Shown here: positions 16,783 through 25,254 of the stretch, in pieces
Layout: every line of letters begins with the position of its first letter
Numbering within the stretch: position 1 is the stretch's first letter
Assembly: GCA_002840755.1 (NCBI GenBank)
Contig: PHBZ01000034.1
Span: forward strand, 1-64,000
Direction: 5' to 3'
Source of the DNA: Chloroflexi bacterium HGW-Chloroflexi-10
GTDB taxonomy: Bacteria; Chloroflexota; Anaerolineae; Anaerolineales; Anaerolineaceae
DNA: 64,000 bases
The notes under the pieces: generated by a model
Seen by the model: the letters and a program-made list of their open reading frames with translations, nothing else
What the model was told of the DNA's origin: nothing
Databases searched by the model: none
Made by a program: the position numbers and the translations under genes

Positions 16783-17805
16783 TTATTTCCCTTCCTCGAT
16801 AACCTTCAGAGTCCGCAAGGCGCGCAGGGTCACCCACTTGTTGGGTTGCCTGGGTTCACCAAAGGAAGCCCAGGTTTTGCCGGTATAGTCGTAATCGAGG
16901 TTCCAGCGCCCGTGTGCGTCCTGTTTTTGGAGGACGGTGGCAATGGTGCGTTCCAGGCGTGGGTCGCTGCCGCAGCCAAGGGAGGCAAGCACATCGAGAA
17001 GCTGAAGCAAGTCGGTGACGTAGAAAACGGGAAAACCGAATTTTTGCCAGTTGGGATTGGGTTTGTTGTTGTGACGGGCGGGATAAGCGCCGCTGACAGG
17101 GTCGATACTGAGGAGGAAGTCTATCCCTCGCTGAGTGGCCCGTTGAATGAGCGGGTCGTTGTGCGGATTATTGTATCTGCCAAGAGCAAGCAATAATTTA
17201 ACACAGCCCCAGGCGCAGGGACGGTTGTTGTTGTAACCGCAGGCGAAATTAGGCCCGCATTTGGCTTTTTGATATACCTGTACTGCTGAGGAATCTCCCA
17301 CGGGTGCAATACCTTCCCCCAGGATGCTGCGCGCCGTCCATTGAAAGGCCTGTTCCAGGCGCGCGTCCGTGCAACCCAATGTGAGCAAGGCCCAGGAAAG
17401 GTTGCCATGCAGGCAATCCACAGTGCCAGTAGGGACGCCGGAGGTAGAAAACTGTCCATGTTGGCTGAGGGTATGCTCCAACACGTAATCGCAGGCAGTT
17501 GCGATGCGTTCGTCGGCGTGGGTGGAAGCACCCAACTGCGCCAGGAGGAGCATGGACCAGGTTGTAGCGCGGTAGTTGTGGCTGTAGCCCGGCCCGGGTT
17601 TGACCCAGTAACCGGATGGATGCATGGCATCCAGAATGGCAGCGATGGTGCCTTGCTCATAGGTGGATTTTTGGGCTGCCAGCACATCCGGATCGTTGGC
17701 GGGACGGTCGAGAAGGTACCGCAGGGTCTGGAAGCGGACATCCGGGGAGTCATCGTCCAGCAGCCAGGGGATGGGATCAGCATTTAATTTGGAGAGCCAG
17801 GACAT
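16783..17805 (-). CDS. Prenyltransferase/squalene-cyclase-like alpha-alpha toroid protein
   Basis: 340 residues from ATG 17805 (AAAGG upstream; GTG 17814 is an alternative). Repeating helical pairs with GxW-type ends (DAMHPSGYWVKPGPGYSHNY, TTWSMLLLAQLGA, LSWALLTLGC, CAWGCVKLLLALGRY, VTDLLQLLDVLASLG, DAHGRWNLDYDYTGKTW) are those of the terpenoid cyclase/prenyltransferase alpha-alpha 6 toroid. The DxDD and QW catalytic motifs of true squalene cyclases are not clearly present, so an enzymatic cyclase role is doubtful. Homologues are often mislabelled nitrogen-fixation proteins. Cytosolic, function unknown. Confidence 0.68.
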   Translation of the reverse strand: MSWLSKLNADPIPWLLDDDSPDVRFQTLRYLLDRPANDPDVLAAQKSTYEQGTIAAILDAMHPSGYWVKPGPGYSHNYRATTWSMLLLAQLGASTHADERIATACDYVLEHTLSQHGQFSTSGVPTGTVDCLHGNLSWALLTLGCTDARLEQAFQWTARSILGEGIAPVGDSSAVQVYQKAKCGPNFACGYNNNRPCAWGCVKLLLALGRYNNPHNDPLIQRATQRGIDFLLSIDPVSGAYPARHNNKPNPNWQKFGFPVFYVTDLLQLLDVLASLGCGSDPRLERTIATVLQKQDAHGRWNLDYDYTGKTWASFGEPRQPNKWVTLRALRTLKVIEEGK

Positions 17806-17913
17806 CTTATTCACCTTTCTCCCATATCTGCACGTTGTGAGCAGGTTTTACAGAATTGTTGCCTGAGGTGTTGTGGGGTAATTATAGTTTGATTTTCGGA
17901 TGTTTTACTATAA

Positions 17914-18411
17914 ACCACCCATGATCCTCTCACCAGGCTTTCTAACAGCCGATTGATGGATACTGTTCTTCATCAGCAATTTTCGTTGTGCCAACAGCTC
18001 AAACAAACATTCAGTATCATTATTATTGATATCGACCATTTTAAAAACATCAATGATAAATATGGTCATCTGGTTGGTGACGCCATGTTGGAGGAGTTTG
18101 GAAAGTGTATCCTTGCATTGACACGTGCCGATGATTTTTCATGCCGGTTTGGCGGCGACGAAATTCTGATAGCATTTCAAAAAATGTCCACCTTAGAGGC
18201 AGTTAAAAAGGCAGAAATTATCCGACAAAAACTTGGGAAAATTGTTCTTCTAAGAGAAAATCAACGTGTTTCAACAACCGTCTCGATTGGAATCGCTACT
18301 TTTCCTACACATGGAACCACTATAAATGAATTAATTAACCGAGCGGATGAAGCGCTATACGCAGCCAAAGAAAAGGGAAGAAATCAGATCGTACTCGCTT
18401 CACAAGAATAA
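17914..18411 (+). pseudogene. Isolated GGDEF (diguanylate cyclase) domain, N-terminus lost
   Basis: The recognisable domain starts with HDPLTRLSNSRLMD (17920 on), the normal beginning of a GGDEF domain. This stretch directly follows an in-frame TAA (17911-17913) and holds no start codon before TTG 17953 or ATG 17956, so translation there would remove the first strand. The rest is intact: IIIIDIDHFKNINDKYGH, the inhibitory-site RADD, the active-site loop RFGGDEILIAF (Ile instead of Phe at the last GGDEF position), VSIGIATFP and ADEALYAAKEKGRN. No sensor domain is attached. It is probably a truncated remnant. A small functional cyclase using the TTG start is less likely. Confidence 0.7.
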
Positions 18412-18446
18412 AGTACTTAAAAACTATAAATGCAGCTTACAAAAAT

Positions 18447-18929
18447 TTATTCATTGAGTGAGATGCTATTGAGTGCACTTCGCAGCAATGTGGCATGCTG
18501 TGCGCGTTCTTCGGGCGGCATGGGCGCGCGTTGTGGAATGGTATTGTAAAAATTGTCATTTTGAAAGCGTGGGGTGACGTGGACGTGGTAGTGCCAGACG
18601 TCCTGATTACCGGCCGGTTCATTATGCTGGCGGGTGGAGACGCCGTCACAGGTGTAGACAGTTTTCATGGCCAGCGCCAGACGTTTGGCGGCGCGCTGAA
18701 TCTCCTGGGCGTAACGGATGGGGAGATCAAAAATGTTTTCGTAATGCTGGTTGGGGATGACGATCGTGTTACCCGGATTATTAGGCCACTGGTGCGAACC
18801 GATGAAGGCGGTTACAGTGTCATCGTGATGGACAATATCACTTTGATTGGAATAGGTATGGTCATTTTTTATGCCTTGCAGCAGCAAACAGAACGGGCAG
18901 ATGTAGTTTTCGGGGGCGTGATTATGCAA
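18447..18929 (-). CDS. HIT-family (histidine triad) nucleotide hydrolase/transferase
   Basis: 160 residues. The HIT motif is HYHVHVTP (around 114-121); upstream VTAFIGSHQWPNNPGNTIVIP and HYENIFDLP form the nucleotide-binding half. The N-terminal CPFC pair suggests a structural zinc site, as in many Hint/Fhit-like proteins. Members hydrolyse phosphoramidates or dinucleoside polyphosphates. The start is a TTG at 18929 with AAGGAG about 11 bases upstream; no in-frame ATG is available, so the start is slightly uncertain. Confidence 0.87.
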   Translation of the reverse strand: MHNHAPENYICPFCLLLQGIKNDHTYSNQSDIVHHDDTVTAFIGSHQWPNNPGNTIVIPNQHYENIFDLPIRYAQEIQRAAKRLALAMKTVYTCDGVSTRQHNEPAGNQDVWHYHVHVTPRFQNDNFYNTIPQRAPMPPEERAQHATLLRSALNSISLNE

Positions 18930-18970
18930 GGTGAAACATTCTCCTTTATTGTTGTGGAGGTTTTCTTATT

Positions 18971-19099
18971 TTACACTACCCGATGGGGATTGGTATGGAA
19001 AGCGGTGTAATAACGCTCTTTCCAATCCTTCAATGAAACGACGCCCCGCAGCGGAAGAATACCAATGGCGTCTTCAACGACAATGAGCACCGGAGGCAT
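18971..19099 (-). CDS. Possible 42-residue ORF upstream of the HIT gene
   Basis: From ATG 19099 an ORF encodes MPPVLIVVEDAIGILPLRGV followed by SLKDWKERYYTAFHTNPHRVV, a protein-like composition without repeats. It ends 41 bases before the HIT gene on the same strand. There is no clear ribosome-binding site. It may be a remnant of a larger gene or a chance frame. The rest of the 18930-19175 interval holds nothing I can name. Confidence 0.25.
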   Translation of the reverse strand: MPPVLIVVEDAIGILPLRGVVSLKDWKERYYTAFHTNPHRVV

Positions 19100-19175
19100 T
19101 AATTTTGATTAATGGACGTTGCTTGGCTTATTATTGTTGGAATACGTCAGGACAATAAACCATAGACGATTTTGC

Positions 19176-19204
19176 TTGAACATTAGCGCAATAAATGCTA
19201 TTCT
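19176..19204 (+). promoter_or_regulatory. Promoter of the lysine-rich mini-gene
   Basis: TTGAAC (19176-19181), a 17-base spacer and TATTCT (19199-19204) form a good sigma-70 type promoter that reads into the tiny gene beginning at 19249. Confidence 0.6.
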
Positions 19205-19248
19205 TAAATGTAGTTTAAAAATGAATATGATGTAAAGGAGCGTGCCAG

Positions 19249-19329
19249 ATGGCTAAAGGAAGAGATAAAGGCAAAAGCAAGGATAAAGAAAAGAAAAAGA
19301 AGAAGAAAGAAGTAAAGAAAGAATCATAG
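19249..19329 (+). CDS. 26-residue lysine-rich peptide
   Basis: ATG 19249 with AAAGGAG eight bases upstream opens MAKGRDKGKSKDKEKKKKKK, ending in KES. More than half of the residues are Lys, interspersed with Asp/Glu, so it is highly charged and surely disordered. The gene has its own promoter (19176-19204) and its own terminator (19360-19402), which argues for a real transcript. Possible roles are nucleic-acid or ribosome binding, but none can be assigned. It is too short for ordinary ORF calling. Confidence 0.6.
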   Translation: MAKGRDKGKSKDKEKKKKKKEVKKES

Positions 19330-19359
19330 TAAATTGAATTCGATACCTCGATTTCACTC

Positions 19360-19402
19360 AAAAGAGACCCCAGGAAAACGTATACCTTGGGGTCTCTTTT
19401 TT
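19360..19402 (+). terminator. Rho-independent terminator (probably bidirectional)
   Basis: AAAAGAGACCCCA (19360-19372) pairs perfectly with TGGGGTCTCTTTT (19388-19400), followed by TT. The A-tract on the other side lets it also end minus-strand transcription from trpS, which stops at 19436. Confidence 0.88.
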
Positions 19403-19435
19403 AGCTTAAAAGTTAATTAAAGAACAGACTGCCAT

Positions 19436-20527
19436 TTAATAATATTGCATATGCATTGCGCTACGCAAATCATTTAAAGTCCGGTTGGCTATTTCATTGG
19501 CTTTTAAATTGCCATCCCGCAAGACTTCCCACACAATTGCTTTATCCTCTGCAAATTTATTTCTGCGTTCACGGATTGGGCGGAAATATTCATTAACGAC
19601 TTCCGTTAAATTCTTTTTGAGCAAAGAGGATCCTTGAGAACCGATTTTCGCTGCGATGACCTCAGGGGTTTTCCCGGTACATAAAGCGTATAACCGTAAC
19701 AAATTGGCTACTTCGGGACGATTAATTGGGTCGTAGTTGATATTAATTTCAGAATCGGTTTTTGCTCTTTTGATCAACTGCGCTGTTTCATCAGATGTCA
19801 TCTTGAGCGAAATGGCATTGTTTAAGCTTTTGCCCATTTTGCGGCCGTCAGTTCCCAGTAATAATGGCGCTTCACTTAATAGCAGTTCCGGTTCCGGGAA
19901 GAATTTTTCGCCATCAAAATACAAATTATTCATCCGGCGGGCAATTAACCGCGTAATTTCAACATGTGGCAATTGATCTTTTCCGCCCGGCACCACATTG
20001 CCCCTGCAATACAAAATATCGGCAGCCTGATGAACCGGGTATGTCATCATCAATCCACTGACCGATTTCGCGCCGGAAAGAGCGATCTCTTCTTTTACGG
20101 TAGGGTTGCGCTGCAATTCACCCATGGATACAACACTCAAAAAAGGCAGTAGCAGTTGATTAAGCGCAGGAACCATACTGTGGCAAAAGATAGTCGATTT
20201 TTCGGGTTGAATACCGACTGCCAGATAATCCAGGATGATATCGTAGATGCTTTGCTTCAGTTTTTCGGTTGAGTTGCGATCAGTAATGGCCTGGTAATCG
20301 GCCAGTATCAGGAATAAATCCACCCCCCAATTTTGCAATGTTACACGGCTCTTTAATGACCCAAAGTAGTGGCCAATATGCAGTGCGCCGGTGGTGCGTT
20401 CACCGGTCAGGATTCTGAATTTGGAAGATTGGTTTTTGAGCTCCTCCCACAGAAACGGACTTCGAGCGATACATTTTTTTAACGATTCGGTTTCATCACC
20501 TAAAGTTGAATCAAAAGGTTCAGACAT
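19436..20527 (-). CDS. trpS: Tryptophanyl-tRNA synthetase
   Basis: 363 residues, a class I aminoacyl-tRNA synthetase. The HIGH-like signature is TGALHIGHYFGSL (around residues 45-57) and the KMSKS equivalent is GRKMGKSLNNAIS. QAADILYCRGNVVPGGKDQ and HVEITRLIARR are the tryptophan/adenylate-binding blocks that separate TrpS from TyrS. It charges tRNA-Trp in the cytosol. It stands alone, faces the small lysine-rich gene and shares its terminator. No T-box leader is visible upstream. Confidence 0.93.
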   Translation of the reverse strand: MSEPFDSTLGDETESLKKCIARSPFLWEELKNQSSKFRILTGERTTGALHIGHYFGSLKSRVTLQNWGVDLFLILADYQAITDRNSTEKLKQSIYDIILDYLAVGIQPEKSTIFCHSMVPALNQLLLPFLSVVSMGELQRNPTVKEEIALSGAKSVSGLMMTYPVHQAADILYCRGNVVPGGKDQLPHVEITRLIARRMNNLYFDGEKFFPEPELLLSEAPLLLGTDGRKMGKSLNNAISLKMTSDETAQLIKRAKTDSEININYDPINRPEVANLLRLYALCTGKTPEVIAAKIGSQGSSLLKKNLTEVVNEYFRPIRERRNKFAEDKAIVWEVLRDGNLKANEIANRTLNDLRSAMHMQYY

Positions 20528-20696
20528 AGCGCGTTTTCTCTCAGTGAAAATGGTTTAAAGGCTGAAATGTATAGTACCCGATATTTGATACTTTCGCCAG
20601 ATTTAGGATATTGGTTGCAAAAATTGTTCTGGTTTGGGCAACTTGATTGATCCTTTATGTAACCCATGGAAAAGTATATGTGGATCGCGGCTTTGT

Positions 20697-21485
20697 TTAA
20701 GGCGCTGGGGCGTATTCTTCGAGCAGTTGTTCCACCTCGGCTGCTTTTTGGGTAATTTCCGGGCTTTCAAAATGCCTGATTTCGAACAGGTGAGAAAGTT
20801 GGGTGTATACCACAGGCAGTTCCAGAATCTCCTCGAGTTGTTCTCGAATCCATTTGTTATAAGCAATCGGGTAGGTACGCCGTGCAATAAATAAGGCCTG
20901 CAGGAACTCCTGGTAGGCATTGTAAAGACGGTCAAAGGATTGGAAGTAAAGACCGCGTTCGATATACAAAGGGATGTGATGCAGGTTGTTGAGGCAGTAA
21001 TGCCGTACCATATTTAACCTCTGGTGGCGTAAATCTTCGTTGTAATAGGGCAGCCATTGTTGTTTTAATTGGGTAAGGTAGTCGCTGCCCTGCCACAAAG
21101 GCACACTGTAAGCCAGGAAGTTGCCGATACCCAATTCAAAGCCATCGGGGCCGGCTGCCTCATCCTGTTCAGTGGGGATAAAAACACCGTCTATAAAATC
21201 CGGATGCACAACCGAATACCTGCCTACCTGTTTCATAGCGGTAATAGCTGGGTCGGTTTCCTCAAACCGGGTCCATTCAGCTTCAATGGCGCTTAACTGC
21301 GGCTTGAGCAATTCCGGCCGGGCCAGCGCGATGATATCCAGGCAGCTATCCTGGGTGGCTTTGCCGCGCGCGCAGGAATTGACCAGTAATACAGCATCCA
21401 ATTGAAAACTAGTGGTAAAGAATTTTACAATCGAGTCGGCGGCAGCCTGGTGCTCCATGGTTGGATACTGGGCTTGTATTAACAT
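20697..21485 (-). CDS. Nucleotidyltransferase-fold protein with helical C-terminal domain
   Basis: 262 residues, GGAGATACC before ATG 21485. Residues 30-60 (VLLVNSCARGKATQDSCLDI) look like the GS-x-x-x-G-x-x-x-x-S-D-h-D core of minimal nucleotidyltransferases, but the first acidic residue is replaced (SCLDI), so catalysis is uncertain. The C-terminal half (residues 150-262) is helical, with a conserved RHYCLNNL and YNAYQEFLQALFIARR, reminiscent of HEPN/substrate-binding helices. Aminoglycoside nucleotidyltransferase-like or MNT-like roles are possible. Function not established. Confidence 0.5.
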   Translation of the reverse strand: MLIQAQYPTMEHQAAADSIVKFFTTSFQLDAVLLVNSCARGKATQDSCLDIIALARPELLKPQLSAIEAEWTRFEETDPAITAMKQVGRYSVVHPDFIDGVFIPTEQDEAAGPDGFELGIGNFLAYSVPLWQGSDYLTQLKQQWLPYYNEDLRHQRLNMVRHYCLNNLHHIPLYIERGLYFQSFDRLYNAYQEFLQALFIARRTYPIAYNKWIREQLEEILELPVVYTQLSHLFEIRHFESPEITQKAAEVEQLLEEYAPAP

Positions 21486-21629
21486 GGTATCTCCTTAAAA
21501 AACTATTTCCATGAGATGCGGACAACGCAACCATTGATCAATCCGGAATGAGGTTAAACCAAATTGATTGTATCTAAAGATCTCCGGAATACACAAAAGA
21601 TATCGAATCTTTAGAACTGTTACACAGGA

Positions 21630-22589
21630 TTAGAACCCGTACTTGAGTGCCAGTTCCTCCGTAAGCCAGGTTAAAATATTTTTTCCCCGCAGATGTTGGA
21701 TAATCCGCTGCCAACTGCATTTTCGTAAAAGATCGGGGTTGTGTAAGGCATTCCGGATTTCCAGGTAAGAGTTGAACCCTTTGCCATTAACTTGAAAGGC
21801 GGGGTTACGTTCGTCATAGATCAGGAGAGCATGCCCATCAAAACGCGAAACGGTTCCATCGGGAGTAACCGCTGCCGCTAAAACATTGCGAACCAATTGG
21901 AAATTTTTATAGATCGGGCAGGGATCATAGTCCCGGTTTTTATCCCATTTAAAAAGATGGGATGCATAGCACCAGTATAAAACGCCTTTTTCAGACAACG
22001 AACAACGATCCACTCTATTCCACTGAAAAGAATACGTGCCATTGCAATTGCTATGTTCATAATTGGAAGTCCCTGGTTTCAATAGCGGACGGGAACAAGT
22101 TCCTATTTCCGCTTCTGTGAATTTGCATTCAATAGCGATGCGGTAATTCCCGGAAACAAAGCCATCCAGGCTGGTGGGACGGGGTTCACCCAGGTATTTC
22201 ACTTTATATTCCATGAAAAAATTATCAGACGAAATTTTGGCCTTTCCAAATAAAGCGAGACCCTCATCGGTTTTCAGATCCGCTAAAGCCGGTAAAGCGC
22301 CGTAAACTGCCAGGTTGCCGAATACACTGAGGGCTAACACCTGCGAACTGTTCATACTGCGAAACCACATGTGTTTTTCCCCAGGGGGTATAAAAGGCAG
22401 CAATTGATCCTTCTCCTGCCGGGTTGCTGCAGGATGGAAAATGATATTGCGCCAGGCTTCAATTGGAAGAAAGACAGGGGGATTCCCCGCCTTTGCATAA
22501 TGCGGATCAAAGTAATTTTGCCCATCAGCAAACCGTTTTTTTTGATATTCCCGATAGCGTTGATTTAAATCCGTTTTGTAATCTGTCAT
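21630..22589 (-). CDS. PGN_0703-type putative PD-(D/E)XK restriction endonuclease
   Basis: 319 residues. The nuclease core is visible as TSLDGFVSG (Asp142) followed by RIAIECKFTEAEIG (Glu154, Lys156), giving the D-x(11)-E-x-K arrangement of PD-(D/E)XK enzymes, with a CSRP block afterwards and a conserved QLVRNVLAA helix. This matches the PGN_0703 family of predicted restriction endonucleases. No methylase or partner gene is next to it: the neighbours are a nucleotidyltransferase-like gene and an rRNA methyltransferase. It may be an orphan nuclease with a defence or repair role. Confidence 0.62.
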   Translation of the reverse strand: MTDYKTDLNQRYREYQKKRFADGQNYFDPHYAKAGNPPVFLPIEAWRNIIFHPAATRQEKDQLLPFIPPGEKHMWFRSMNSSQVLALSVFGNLAVYGALPALADLKTDEGLALFGKAKISSDNFFMEYKVKYLGEPRPTSLDGFVSGNYRIAIECKFTEAEIGTCSRPLLKPGTSNYEHSNCNGTYSFQWNRVDRCSLSEKGVLYWCYASHLFKWDKNRDYDPCPIYKNFQLVRNVLAAAVTPDGTVSRFDGHALLIYDERNPAFQVNGKGFNSYLEIRNALHNPDLLRKCSWQRIIQHLRGKNILTWLTEELALKYGF

Positions 22590-22625
22590 TATAGGTTGGC
22601 TCCGAGCATTGAATTGAGACGTTTG

Positions 22626-23888
22626 TTATTGTGCGACAGCAAAGAGACACTTGAGGTAAGCGCCTTCTTTAAAGCGGATGGGATGGTCCAGGGCGTGGGC
22701 TGTGCGTTCGAGTTCTTTCAGTGGACGCCCGGCATCCCTGGCGGCCTGGTGAATGGCGTTAAAAAAATGATCAGCGTCCACGCGGCTGGAACAGGATGCC
22801 TGCACTAGAGTGCCGCCGGGGCGCAGTACGCCCAGGCCGAGATGCGTAAGTTTGCGGTAGGCCGCCAGAGCAGTGGCAATCTGCGCCTGGTTCTGAGCAA
22901 ACATGGGCGGGTCGAGAATAACCACATCGAAACGTTCTTGCCAGGTGTGCATCCGTACGAGGACATCAAAGGCGTCTTGCGCCACGGTTTCGTGCTGGGC
23001 GGCGGCCACATTGGGAATATGGTGGTTATGGGCCATGTTGCGTTCGGCGGCTTGCAGTGCCGGCGCGCTGAGATCCACACTGACCACGCGTTTTGCACCA
23101 CCGCGAGCGGCATAGACTGAAAATCCGCCGCTGTAGGCAAAGACATTCAGTACAGTTTTTCCCTGCGAAAGTCTTTCAACGCGCGCGCGATTATCGCGCT
23201 GATCAAGAAAGAAACCGGTTTTCTGACCAAGGATGGGCTCAGCTTCAAAGGTGAGGCCGTTTTCCTGAAAGAGAAGCGGGCCATCCAGTGGTATTCCATC
23301 CAGGAGCTGGCCATCGCTCATCCCATACAGGTAATCGGGATGTTTTTGTATCGCACGGCTGAGGCGCAGGATCAGGCGTTCTGCGGGACATACCTGAGCA
23401 AGGGCGCTGCATACGTCGCGCAGGTGAATGACCCAGGCAGGAGAGTAGAGCTTGATGACCAGTGTATTAGCGTAGCGGTCAATCACCAGCCCAGGCAGGC
23501 CATCATTCTCGCCATGCACCAGGCGGTATCCGTTGGTGGAATTGGCGGGAGACAGATTGTCCAACGCACTGCGGATTTGCGCAGCGGATGTCAGTTTGTC
23601 ATGGAACCACGCAGCGTCGATGGGGGCAGGCTGCCCTTGCTGGAGGATGCGCACGCGCAGAGGCGAGATGGGATCGTAGAAGCCAACTGCCAGAAAACGC
23701 CGCTTTTCGTCGAAGATAACAGCCAGATCGCCAGGCTGCCCGCTATGGCTCTGCTCGGTGATCGCCTGATCGAAGACCCAGGGGTGACCCTGGCGGATAG
23801 CGCGCTCTGCGGCCGGCGTCACGCGCAGCGCAATGCGCCGCTCTGCCGGGGATGGAATCTGCGCGAGGACGGATTGATAGGTTTGCAT
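22626..23888 (-). CDS. rlmI: RlmI-like class I rRNA (cytosine-C5) methyltransferase
   Basis: 420 residues. The N-terminal PUA domain (residues about 18-95) contains RQGHPWVFDQAI and GDLAVIFDEKRRFLAVGFYD. It is followed by the EEHDPx-like linker ILGQKTGFFLDQRDNR, motif I VLNVFAYSGGFSVYAARGGA, the SAM-binding VVSVDLSAPAL, and the catalytic blocks VILDPPMFAQ and ASCSSRVDADHF. This is the YccW/RlmI fold that makes m5C1962 in 23S rRNA in E. coli. Specificity is assumed from homology. Divergent from the phosphotransferase gene at 24.2 kb. Confidence 0.85.
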   Translation of the reverse strand: MQTYQSVLAQIPSPAERRIALRVTPAAERAIRQGHPWVFDQAITEQSHSGQPGDLAVIFDEKRRFLAVGFYDPISPLRVRILQQGQPAPIDAAWFHDKLTSAAQIRSALDNLSPANSTNGYRLVHGENDGLPGLVIDRYANTLVIKLYSPAWVIHLRDVCSALAQVCPAERLILRLSRAIQKHPDYLYGMSDGQLLDGIPLDGPLLFQENGLTFEAEPILGQKTGFFLDQRDNRARVERLSQGKTVLNVFAYSGGFSVYAARGGAKRVVSVDLSAPALQAAERNMAHNHHIPNVAAAQHETVAQDAFDVLVRMHTWQERFDVVILDPPMFAQNQAQIATALAAYRKLTHLGLGVLRPGGTLVQASCSSRVDADHFFNAIHQAARDAGRPLKELERTAHALDHPIRFKEGAYLKCLFAVAQ

Positions 23889-24188
23889 AGTTTCATTTTA
23901 ACACGGGCGGGGTTTAATCGATCCATATAACCGATACAGAATGGAAAACAGGAAAATAAGAACCCATTTTGGTCTGCCTGATTTTTTTTACAAAAAATCC
24001 ATATCCTTTTGGAGGCACGTACTTTCTTGCACCCGAATTCACATTATAATTATCTTTCTGCTGCTCAAAGAGGGAATTTTTGCCATAAAATAGTGTCTAT
24101 ATTGGATGCAGATATTTTTTCAGATAGATACACAGGCGGAATGTTTCCATCAGATATGCAGAACCATTCAGCGCAACAAAAGGACCAT
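23889..24188. other. Non-coding interval between divergent genes
   Basis: About 300 bases between the RlmI-like gene and the APH-family gene. Open frame on the plus strand continues upstream of the chosen start but shows no conserved sequence. A promoter for each side must lie here; I see no clear -35/-10 pair or palindrome. Confidence 0.5.
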
Positions 24189-25181
24189 ATGGAAAGTTTT
24201 ACCAAAGCTGTCTTTAGCAAAGAAATGATCGAAACCTTAGCCAGAAAGCAATTTGGCAACAGTGTCAGCGTGCAAAACATTGAAGAATTGACGGCTGGCT
24301 GGTTTAACACAGTTTATTGGATTCGCTACGCAACCGCATTGCCGGATATGGTCATCCGCATTGCGCCACATCCGCAGCAGCCAGTTTTATCGTATGAAAA
24401 AAATTTGATGAGCCGGGAACTGGAAATTTTACACATGCTGCAGGCCTATCCGAATATCCCCATGCCTAAATTATTAGGCTATGATACCAGCCGCAGCTTG
24501 TTGGAACATGATTATATGTTTTTAGAGAAATTCAATGGTGTTATGCTGCAAGATGTAAAAGATAATCTCTCTCCCCAAAATCTGCAGGAAATCGAATATG
24601 AAGTCGGACACATGGTAAAACGGATGGCCAACATTGAGGGTCCACATTTTGGCTACATTACCGGTGGTTTGGGTGCCGGTTCTGCAACCTGGCGTGAGGC
24701 ATTTACGCAAATAATTGAAGCGTTAATTCAAGATGGGGAAGCTTTAGAGGTGGAAGCACCGCTGCCATGGGACGAATTGCGCGCGTTGCTGGCTCCGTTG
24801 ATGTATGTTATGGATGAAATAACCCGTCCCGGATTTTTACATTGGGATTTATGGGCTGGTAATATTTTTGTCAAGCCGATTAATGGGCGCTACGTTGTGG
24901 AAGGTTTTATCGATTGGGAACGCGGCTTGTGGGGCGACCCGGATATGGAACAGGCCGTTTGCTGCCGAAATTATGGCCCAGCATTTTACGAGGGTTATGG
25001 GAAGAAATTAGCTGAACAGGGACCGGAAGCAGTGCGCCTTAGTTTATACCGGCTGTATTTGTGGTTGATTATGTTAATCGAGGTTAAAGTCCGCTTTGAA
25101 GATCCCATGCATTTACCCTGGGTACGTGAGCGTCTGGCAGAAGAGCTTGCCTATTTACAAAGTCCGAGGAATTTCGCTTAA
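24189..25181 (+). CDS. APH-family phosphotransferase
   Basis: 330 residues from ATG 24189, chosen because AAGGA lies four bases upstream; the longer frame to 24009 starts with TTG and has no family-like sequence. The kinase core shows VIRIAPHP, SRELEILHMLQ, MFLEKFNGVML, the catalytic loop FLHWDLWAGNIFV (Asp and Asn) and FIDWERGLWGDPDME (metal-binding). It resembles aminoglycoside/fructosamine/macrolide kinase relatives. Trp replaces the usual Gly/Leu in the HxDxxxxN loop. Substrate unknown; a C-terminal helix pair completes the fold. Confidence 0.82.
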   Translation: MESFTKAVFSKEMIETLARKQFGNSVSVQNIEELTAGWFNTVYWIRYATALPDMVIRIAPHPQQPVLSYEKNLMSRELEILHMLQAYPNIPMPKLLGYDTSRSLLEHDYMFLEKFNGVMLQDVKDNLSPQNLQEIEYEVGHMVKRMANIEGPHFGYITGGLGAGSATWREAFTQIIEALIQDGEALEVEAPLPWDELRALLAPLMYVMDEITRPGFLHWDLWAGNIFVKPINGRYVVEGFIDWERGLWGDPDMEQAVCCRNYGPAFYEGYGKKLAEQGPEAVRLSLYRLYLWLIMLIEVKVRFEDPMHLPWVRERLAEELAYLQSPRNFA

Positions 25182-25254
25182 ATCTGATGTATTCTCTGTT
25201 ACTCTACAACTGATCGATGCAAATTTGTTTTCAAAAATGTGGTGTTCAACTAAT

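Noticed and set aside
16783..17805. Nitrogen-fixation protein label often given to such homologues
   Set aside because: No NifH P-loop or 4Fe-4S ligands; the sequence is an alpha-alpha toroid.
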